Positions 59,542 to 64,000 of a stretch of 64,000 bases of DNA are shown here, piece after piece; the stretch's first letter is position 1; each line of letters starts with the position of its first letter. The DNA is taken from assembly GCA_000754445.1 (NCBI GenBank), contig JNSD01000002.1, positions 124,001 through 188,000 on the forward strand. The letters are read 5' to 3'. Source of the stretch: an actinobacterium acMicro-4. Lineage in GTDB: Bacteria; Actinomycetota; Actinomycetes; Actinomycetales; Microbacteriaceae. Made by a program: the position numbers and the translations under genes. The notes beneath the pieces are model-generated. The model was not told the DNA's origin. It worked only from the letters and a program-made list of their open reading frames with translations, and did no database searches.

Positions 59542-60171
59542 CTAGCGGGCCGCGTAGTACTCGACGACCAGCTGCACTTCACACGTCACGGGGACCTCTG
59601 CACGCTTGGGACGGCGAACCAAAACGGTTTGCAACTTGTCCAACTCGACAGCAATGTAGGAAGGGGTAGGAGGCAACACATCCACGTGACCTCCAGCCGC
59701 CGCAACCTGGAAGGGCTCCATTTCTTCGCTGCGGGGTTTGACGTGAATCATCTGGCCCGGCTTCAACCGGAACGATGGACGATCAACTAATTCACCGTTG
59801 ACCAAAATGTGACGGTGCACCACCATCTGGCGGGCTTGGGCCATGGTGCGAGCAAATCCTGAGCGCAAGACGAGCGCATCAAGGCGCATCTCGAGCAACT
59901 CGACGAGGTTCTCACCGGTGAGGCCCTGGCTCTTGCGCGCCTCTTCGAAGACGCGGCGTAGCTGTGCTTCGCGGATGCCGTATTGGGCCCTCAGGCGCTG
60001 CTTCTCCCGAAGACGCACTGCGTAGTCGCTGTCGGTCTTGCGCTTGGTGCGGCCGTGCTCACCCGGAGCGTAGGGGCGCTTCTCTAAGTATTTTGCTGCC
60101 TTGGGTGTGAGGGGAATCCCCAGCGCCCGGGACAGTCTGGTCTTGCTTCTGGTGCGTGAACGAGTTGACAC
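59542..60171 (-). CDS. rpsD: 30S ribosomal protein S4
   Basis: Primary 16S rRNA-binding protein. 209 residues, with an S4 RNA-binding domain (residues about 98-160) containing RLDALVLRSGFARTMAQARQMVVHRHI. The start is GTG 60171 with AGGAG at 9 bases. It stands apart from its usual ribosomal operon, which is common in this phylum, and has its own terminator. Confidence 0.97.
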   Translation of the reverse strand: MSTRSRTRSKTRLSRALGIPLTPKAAKYLEKRPYAPGEHGRTKRKTDSDYAVRLREKQRLRAQYGIREAQLRRVFEEARKSQGLTGENLVELLEMRLDALVLRSGFARTMAQARQMVVHRHILVNGELVDRPSFRLKPGQMIHVKPRSEEMEPFQVAAAGGHVDVLPPTPSYIAVELDKLQTVLVRRPKRAEVPVTCEVQLVVEYYAAR

Positions 60172-60297
60172 GAAAAATTTCTCCTAGATACGTGGTTGGC
60201 GCTAGACGCCTGAGACATAACAAGTGAGGGAATTGGCAGGCGGGCAGCGGCTACAGCGTGCCCTTCGCAGATCAGTAACACGCAGCCGCACGGTTAT

Positions 60298-60312
60298 CTG
60301 GTCTGTGACCAG
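60298..60312 (-). terminator. Small hairpin after rarA
   Basis: CTGGTC and GACCAG flank a 3-base loop 18 bases past the rarA stop. No U tract follows. The remaining rpsD-rarA gap (60172-60329) should hold the rpsD promoter, which I could not place. Confidence 0.35.
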
Positions 60313-60329
60313 CGATAACGCTAGCACAC

Positions 60330-61629
60330 CTAGCCCTCGTTGCTCGATTCAGGTGTGACGCCATCGAGAATGGCACGGATTGCCGCCTGACGCTTAGCCA
60401 ACTCTCCCTCGAAGCCCCGGGAACCCGGTCGATAGAACTGAGTTCCCTGGACAGCGTCTGGGGCGTAACTTTGGGCAACTATGCCTGCCTGCACGTCGTG
60501 GGGATAGATATAGCCGCGGCCATGGCCCAATCGATCTGCACCGGCGTAGTGGCTGTCACGAAGATGCGCGGGCACCTCGCCAAGGAGACCCGCCCTAATG
60601 CTCGACTGGGCGTCATTGATTGCTACATAGGCACTGTTCGACTTCGGCGCTAAAGCAAGATAGATGGTGGCTTGGGCGAGGGGCAGCGTCAACGGCAATC
60701 GACAGCGCAGTCGGGTCAGCAAGCCCAATATCCTCAGAGGCCAAGATAATCAAGCGCCTGCCAATAAATCGGGGGTCCTCCCCCGCTTCAATCATCCGAG
60801 CGAGATAGTGCAGAGCAGCATCCGCGTCGCTTCCTCGGACTGATTTGATGAACGCGCTAATCACGTCATAGTGAGCATCGCCGTCGCGGTCATAGCGGAC
60901 CATGGCGCGATCGACAGCCTGCGACACGTGCTCAGCGCTGATGCGCCTGGAATCGAGGGAGCCTGATGCCACCATCGCAGCCGCTTCGAGCGAGCCAAGT
61001 GCCTTCCTGGCATCACCCCCGGAGAGCCTCACCAGGAGCTCAATCGCTTCTGGTTCAACCTCAAAGCCTCCGGCTAGCCCCTGGGGGTGTGCCAGTGCCC
61101 GAGCGAGCACACCCTCAATGTCGTGGGGCTCCAATACAGAGAGCGTGACCACAATCGAGCGACTCAAGAGGGGAGAAATAACGGAAAACGAGGGGTTCTC
61201 CGTGGTCGCCGCCACCAGCACGACAACACCGTTTTCAACACCGGGGAGCAGCGCATCCTGCTGGGCTTTCGAAAAACGATGGATTTCATCAAGGAACAGC
61301 ACCGGAGCAACACCGCTGGTATCGCCAATGACGCGTGCGTTGGCGAGCACGTCACGCACATCTTTGACTCCGGCGGTCACGGCGGAGAGTTCGACGAACT
61401 CTCGGCCAGACGACCGCGCAATGACCGTGGCAATCGTTGTCTTACCCGTTCCAGGGGGCCCCCACAGAATCACGGAACTGACAGACCCGCGGTGCCCCGG
61501 ATCGGCGAGGGCCCTGAGCGGACCCCCAGGAACGAGAGCTCGGTCTTGGCCAATGACGTCATCGAGGGTCTGAGGGCGCAAGGCAACCGCGAGTGGCAGC
61601 GGCGCCTTCCACAAACTCTCCTGGACCAT
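60330..61629 (-). pseudogene. rarA: rarA (MgsA-type AAA+ replication-associated recombination protein), frameshifted
   Basis: Normally a clamp-loader-like ATPase acting at stalled forks. The first ORF (61629-60613) has Walker [12 protein letters not shown], the DEIHRF Walker B and sensor segments up to [12 protein letters not shown]. It then runs out of frame to an early stop. The C-terminal part ([15 protein letters not shown] ... HYAGADRL ... FYRPGSRGFEGE) continues in another frame to 60330. Residues linking the two halves in relatives (about 13) are missing, pointing to an internal deletion near 60682-60687 rather than a single-base error. If real, the C-terminal oligomerisation region is lost. 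An assembly error cannot be excluded. Confidence 0.8.
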
Positions 61630-61635
61630 AGAGCA

Positions 61636-61641
61636 ATGCTA
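61636..61641 (-). promoter_or_regulatory. Candidate leaderless -10 element of rarA
   Basis: TAGCAT with 6 bases to the rarA ATG, no Shine-Dalgarno between; in the divergent gap shared with the cyclophilin gene. Confidence 0.5.
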
Positions 61642-61665
61642 GTCAAGGGGGTACACATGGCCATC

Positions 61666-61671
61666 TAGGAT
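61666..61671 (+). promoter_or_regulatory. Candidate -10 element of the cyclophilin gene
   Basis: TAGGAT would start transcription near 61678. This places the ATG codons at 61670 and 61676 upstream of the RNA start and favours the GTG at 61709 as the start codon. Confidence 0.45.
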
Positions 61672-61708
61672 GGTTATGTGTGGAATCGATTCATCTGAGG
61701 GAGTCCGT

Positions 61709-62425
61709 GTGGTCAGCGAAAACCGTGTAAAACGTGAGCAACTTCGCGTCTTTCAAGCCCGGCAGGTGCTCCAGGCTTCTAAGAAGAAGAGGTTGCGCAC
61801 AGACCAGTGGCTCTCGTTGGGAGGCGCGCTGGTTGCCGTGACGCTCTCGGCCCTGGCACTCGTGGGCTACGTAACCTTCGGACCTGGTGCGCCTGCGAAG
61901 GCTCCAGCCCTTGAGTTGAGCGAAAACCGGGAGTGGACTGGCGAGATTCTGTTTGGCGAGGTGGAGGTGGGCATCACCCTGGATGGGGTCAACGCTCCGC
62001 AAGCCACCGCAAACTTTGTTGATCTCGCTACCAAGGGCTTCTACGATGGCGTGAGTTGCCACAGCCTCAGCGTCGAGGTGGTCTTTGTGATGCAGTGCGG
62101 GGACCCCACCGGCACGGGGACGGGTGGTCCGGACTACCGCTTTGGGCCAATCGAGAACGCCCCCGTCACGCAGCGATACCCGGCGGGAACCATAGCCATG
62201 TCGAGGATCGGCAACGATGCAGAGAGCCAGGGCAGCCAGTTCTTCGTTGTATACGAAGACAGCGTGATTCCCAATGACGCCGTCGGCGGCTACACGGTTC
62301 TTGGCCAAATCACCTCGGGCTTGGCGGAGTTTGTAGCGGCCTATGCCACCCCTGGCACCATCGACGAGGTTCCCAATGGCGCCCCCGCAGTGGCTCCGGA
62401 TATCAGAAGCATCACAATCCGATAA
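61709..62425 (+). CDS. Membrane-anchored cyclophilin-type peptidyl-prolyl isomerase
   Basis: 238 residues: a charged N-terminal stretch, one transmembrane segment (about residues 35-56), then a cyclophilin domain outside the membrane. Cyclophilin features are visible (APQATANFVDLATKGFYDG, GTIAMSRIGNDAESQGSQFFV), although the usual FH of the active site reads SCHSL, so activity may differ. The ORF track starts at 61670; GTG 61709 with GAGGGAG before it is preferred. It is divergent from rarA. Confidence 0.88.
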   Translation: MVSENRVKREQLRVFQARQVLQASKKKRLRTDQWLSLGGALVAVTLSALALVGYVTFGPGAPAKAPALELSENREWTGEILFGEVEVGITLDGVNAPQATANFVDLATKGFYDGVSCHSLSVEVVFVMQCGDPTGTGTGGPDYRFGPIENAPVTQRYPAGTIAMSRIGNDAESQGSQFFVVYEDSVIPNDAVGGYTVLGQITSGLAEFVAAYATPGTIDEVPNGAPAVAPDIRSITIR

Positions 62426-62436
62426 GTCTTCGGATT
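62416..62436 (+). terminator. Hairpin spanning the cyclophilin stop codon
   Basis: AATCCGA and TCGGATT face each other across a 7-base loop that contains the TAA stop. No U tract follows, so termination is uncertain. Confidence 0.4.
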
Positions 62437-62464
62437 AAGGCCTCTGTGCGCCTAAACGGTGGAG

Positions 62465-62470
62465 TAGGCT
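62465..62470 (+). promoter_or_regulatory. Candidate -10 element of the DUF349 gene
   Basis: TAGGCT, the same hexamer seen before the leaderless genes, but 36 bases upstream of an ATG with its own GAGGAG ribosome-binding site, so here the mRNA would have a leader. Confidence 0.45.
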
Positions 62471-62506
62471 GAGCGCCGGCTAGTTCCCCACCCGCATAGA
62501 GGAGCC

Positions 62507-63721
62507 ATGGCAACAAGCGCTGACTCTTTTGGTCGTGTTGATGACGACGGCACCGTCTCTGTTCGCGAAGGTGATGTGTGGCGTGCCGTCGGAAGTTTTC
62601 CAGATGGCACCCCAGATGAAGCCCTCGCGTATTTCACGCGGAAGTTCGATGACCTCGAGGCGACCGTCTCGCTGGCAGAACAGCGGGTCAAAGCTGGTGC
62701 TGCCGCACGCGATATCACGAAGCAACTGAACCGGCTCGACAAGGACCTACTGGAGCCCTCGGCTGTGGGCGACATCGTTGCCCTGCGCCAGCGAGTCCAC
62801 GCTCTGCGGGAAAAGCTTCCGACGCTCGAGGCCAAACAGGACGAGGCTAACCAGGCGGCGGTGGCTGAGGCCCTGGCCCATCGCGAAAAGATTGTTGCCG
62901 ACATGGAGGCCATCGCTGGGCAGGATCCCAGCAAAATTCGTTGGAAACAAGCCACTACCACGATGACCGAGCTTTTTGACGCGTGGCAGACCCACCAGCA
63001 GTCCGGACCCCGTGTCCCAAAGAAGACTGCCGATGAACTGTGGGGAAGGTTCCGCAGTGCCCGCAACACTCTGGAAAAGGCGCGCCGGGCCTATTTCCAG
63101 GACCTCGACAAGGTCTCTAAAGAAGCCAAAACCATCAAGAAGGATTTGATTACAGCGGCGGAAGCTCTCCTGGAGAAGGGTTCCGCCGCCATTCCCGCCT
63201 ACCGAAGCCTTCTGGCCCGGTGGAAAGAGGCTCCTCGGGCATCAAAATCTGTGGAAGACGGCTTGTGGGCCCAGTTCAAGAAAGCCGGTGACGCGCTCTA
63301 CGGCGCGAAAGCCGCAGAAGTCAAGCGCGATGACGAAACGAACTCCGTCAACGCCGAGAGCAAGAAGGCTCTCCTCGCGGAGTTCGCGGACATTCTCACG
63401 CTGACCGACCGTAACCAGGCAAGCCAGCGCCTGCGCATTTTTCAAACCCGGTTCGCCGCTCTTGGCCCCGTTCCCAAGAAGCTCCTCCGCGCGATTGACG
63501 ACCAGGTCAAAAAGCTCGAGACACACGTTAAGTCTCTAGAGCAAGAGTTCTGGACAAAGAACGACCCCGAAAAGAAGGCCAGAAGCGAGTCGATGACCGG
63601 GCAGCTCACTGCGGCCATCGCCGAACTGGAGGACAAACTTCGGGATGCGAGTGGCTCTAACACCTCAGATCTTGAGGCCGAGCTTGCCGCCAAAAAAGCG
63701 TGGCTAGAAGTTCTCCTCTAG
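62507..63721 (+). CDS. DUF349-domain protein
   Basis: 404 residues, mostly charged and helical, with repeated DUF349-like units (W-x-x-A-x-x-x-x-x-x-L-F-D-A-W spacing, for example KQATTTMTELFDAWQTH and RSLLARWKEAPRASKSVEDGLWAQFKKA) and a C-terminal coiled coil. The molecular role of the family is not established. GAGGAG precedes the ATG by 2-4 bases. No catalytic motif is seen. Confidence 0.92.
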   Translation: MATSADSFGRVDDDGTVSVREGDVWRAVGSFPDGTPDEALAYFTRKFDDLEATVSLAEQRVKAGAAARDITKQLNRLDKDLLEPSAVGDIVALRQRVHALREKLPTLEAKQDEANQAAVAEALAHREKIVADMEAIAGQDPSKIRWKQATTTMTELFDAWQTHQQSGPRVPKKTADELWGRFRSARNTLEKARRAYFQDLDKVSKEAKTIKKDLITAAEALLEKGSAAIPAYRSLLARWKEAPRASKSVEDGLWAQFKKAGDALYGAKAAEVKRDDETNSVNAESKKALLAEFADILTLTDRNQASQRLRIFQTRFAALGPVPKKLLRAIDDQVKKLETHVKSLEQEFWTKNDPEKKARSESMTGQLTAAIAELEDKLRDASGSNTSDLEAELAAKKAWLEVLL

Positions 63722-63742
63722 CGCCACTTCTCCACAGGGTGT

Positions 63743-63759
63743 TCCGGGCTATACCCGGA
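63743..63759 (+). terminator. Hairpin after the DUF349 gene
   Basis: TCCGGG and CCCGGA flank the 5-base loop CTATA, 22 bases after the stop. No U tract follows; it could be a weak terminator or part of the next gene's control region. Confidence 0.45.
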
Positions 63760-63786
63760 GCGCCGCGCACGCCTCATGATGGCGCC

Positions 63787-64000
63787 ATGGCCTCACTGAG
63801 CGAACACTATGCACTCCGCGCCGGAACGGCGATCCGAATTGGCTCGCTGGTGTGGCCGCGACCGTATTTCCCCACCCTGCACGAACGCGCATCGCTCATC
63901 GCGCAAGTTCTTCCCGTGTGGGCGATAGCAAGTGGACGGACTGCCGGCTGGGTGTGGACGGGTATGGGGCAACCAGAAGCCTGGAGTGTCCTCAGGCCGG
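63787..64000 (+). CDS. Unidentified protein, N-terminal part only
   Basis: Open from ATG 63787 to the window edge (71 codons), absent from the ORF track because it has no stop. The protein has many Trp and Arg residues (SLVWPRP, TAGWVWTGMG). The arrangement loosely recalls the N-terminal region of AbiEi-type or DUF559-neighbour proteins in Microbacteriaceae, but this is a weak impression and I do not assign a function. No clear Shine-Dalgarno precedes the ATG. Confidence 0.55.
   Translation, partial: MASLSEHYALRAGTAIRIGSLVWPRPYFPTLHERASLIAQVLPVWAIASGRTAGWVWTGMGQPEAWSVLRP

Noticed and set aside
62452-63069. 205-residue minus-strand ORF opposite the DUF349 gene
   Set aside because: Serine/arginine-rich shadow of the DUF349 coding sequence.

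Overview
The window reads as one continuous piece of a compact, GC-rich actinobacterial chromosome. The best fit is a small-genome member of the Microbacteriaceae; this is inferred from gene content and order, not from a marker-gene comparison. Supporting signs are WhiA, an ANTAR-type response regulator, an actinobacterial IHF-like domain, a PriA without helicase motifs, the HGxxPAAW and TIGR02234 membrane proteins inside the trp cluster, many GTG starts, and putative leaderless promoters. No mobile element, integrase, CRISPR array, rRNA or recognisable defence system was seen. No gene-free stretch exceeds 300 bases; the longest is the 158 bases between rpsD and rarA.

Layout. 1-15197 (minus strand): gap (3' part cut by the window edge), sodA, whiA, rapZ, uvrC, uvrA, uvrB, coaE, rpsA and polA, covering glycolysis, oxidative defence, nucleotide excision repair and replication/translation. 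15240-16420: a plus-strand thioesterase converging on pdtaR, then tRNA-Leu(CAA). 16426-38838 (minus): pyk, gltD, gltB, lgt, trpA, trpB, trpC, two small membrane proteins, trpE, hisI, hisF, hisG, hisE, an FKBP isomerase, rpe, rsmB, fmt, priA and metK. 38848-49748 (minus): coaBC, rpoZ, an IHF-guanylate kinase fusion and the pyrimidine operon pyrR-pyrB-pyrC-(membrane protein)-carA-carB-pyrF, headed by a PyrR-binding RNA element. 49831-60171 (minus): nusB, efp, the shikimate genes aroQ-aroB-aroK-aroC-aroE, mltG, ruvX, alaS, a 51-residue protein and rpsD. 60330-64000: a broken rarA (minus), then plus-strand cyclophilin and DUF349 genes and the start of an unidentified gene at the right edge.

How the genes connect. 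The shikimate genes make chorismate, which TrpE, TrpC, TrpB and TrpA use for tryptophan. Glutamate synthase supplies glutamate for nitrogen transfer. PRPP links the his, trp and pyr pathways, and rpe sits among its consumers. The pyr operon runs from bicarbonate and glutamine to dihydroorotate and includes pyrF; pyrD and pyrE are not in the window. Most junctions in the long minus-strand run are overlapping stop/start codons (ATGA, GTGA, TAATG), so translational coupling is probably widespread.

The main points for a second look are: a frameshifting internal deletion in rarA with a six-base GCTGCC at the junction; a repeated TAGGCT-like hexamer exactly 6-7 bases before start codons with no Shine-Dalgarno, sometimes built from the previous gene's stop codon; the IHF-Gmk fusion; the PyrR loop next to the pyrR ribosome-binding site; and a hairpin enclosing a stop codon just upstream of alaS. 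I did not find an obviously new biological system; most of the window is conserved housekeeping sequence.
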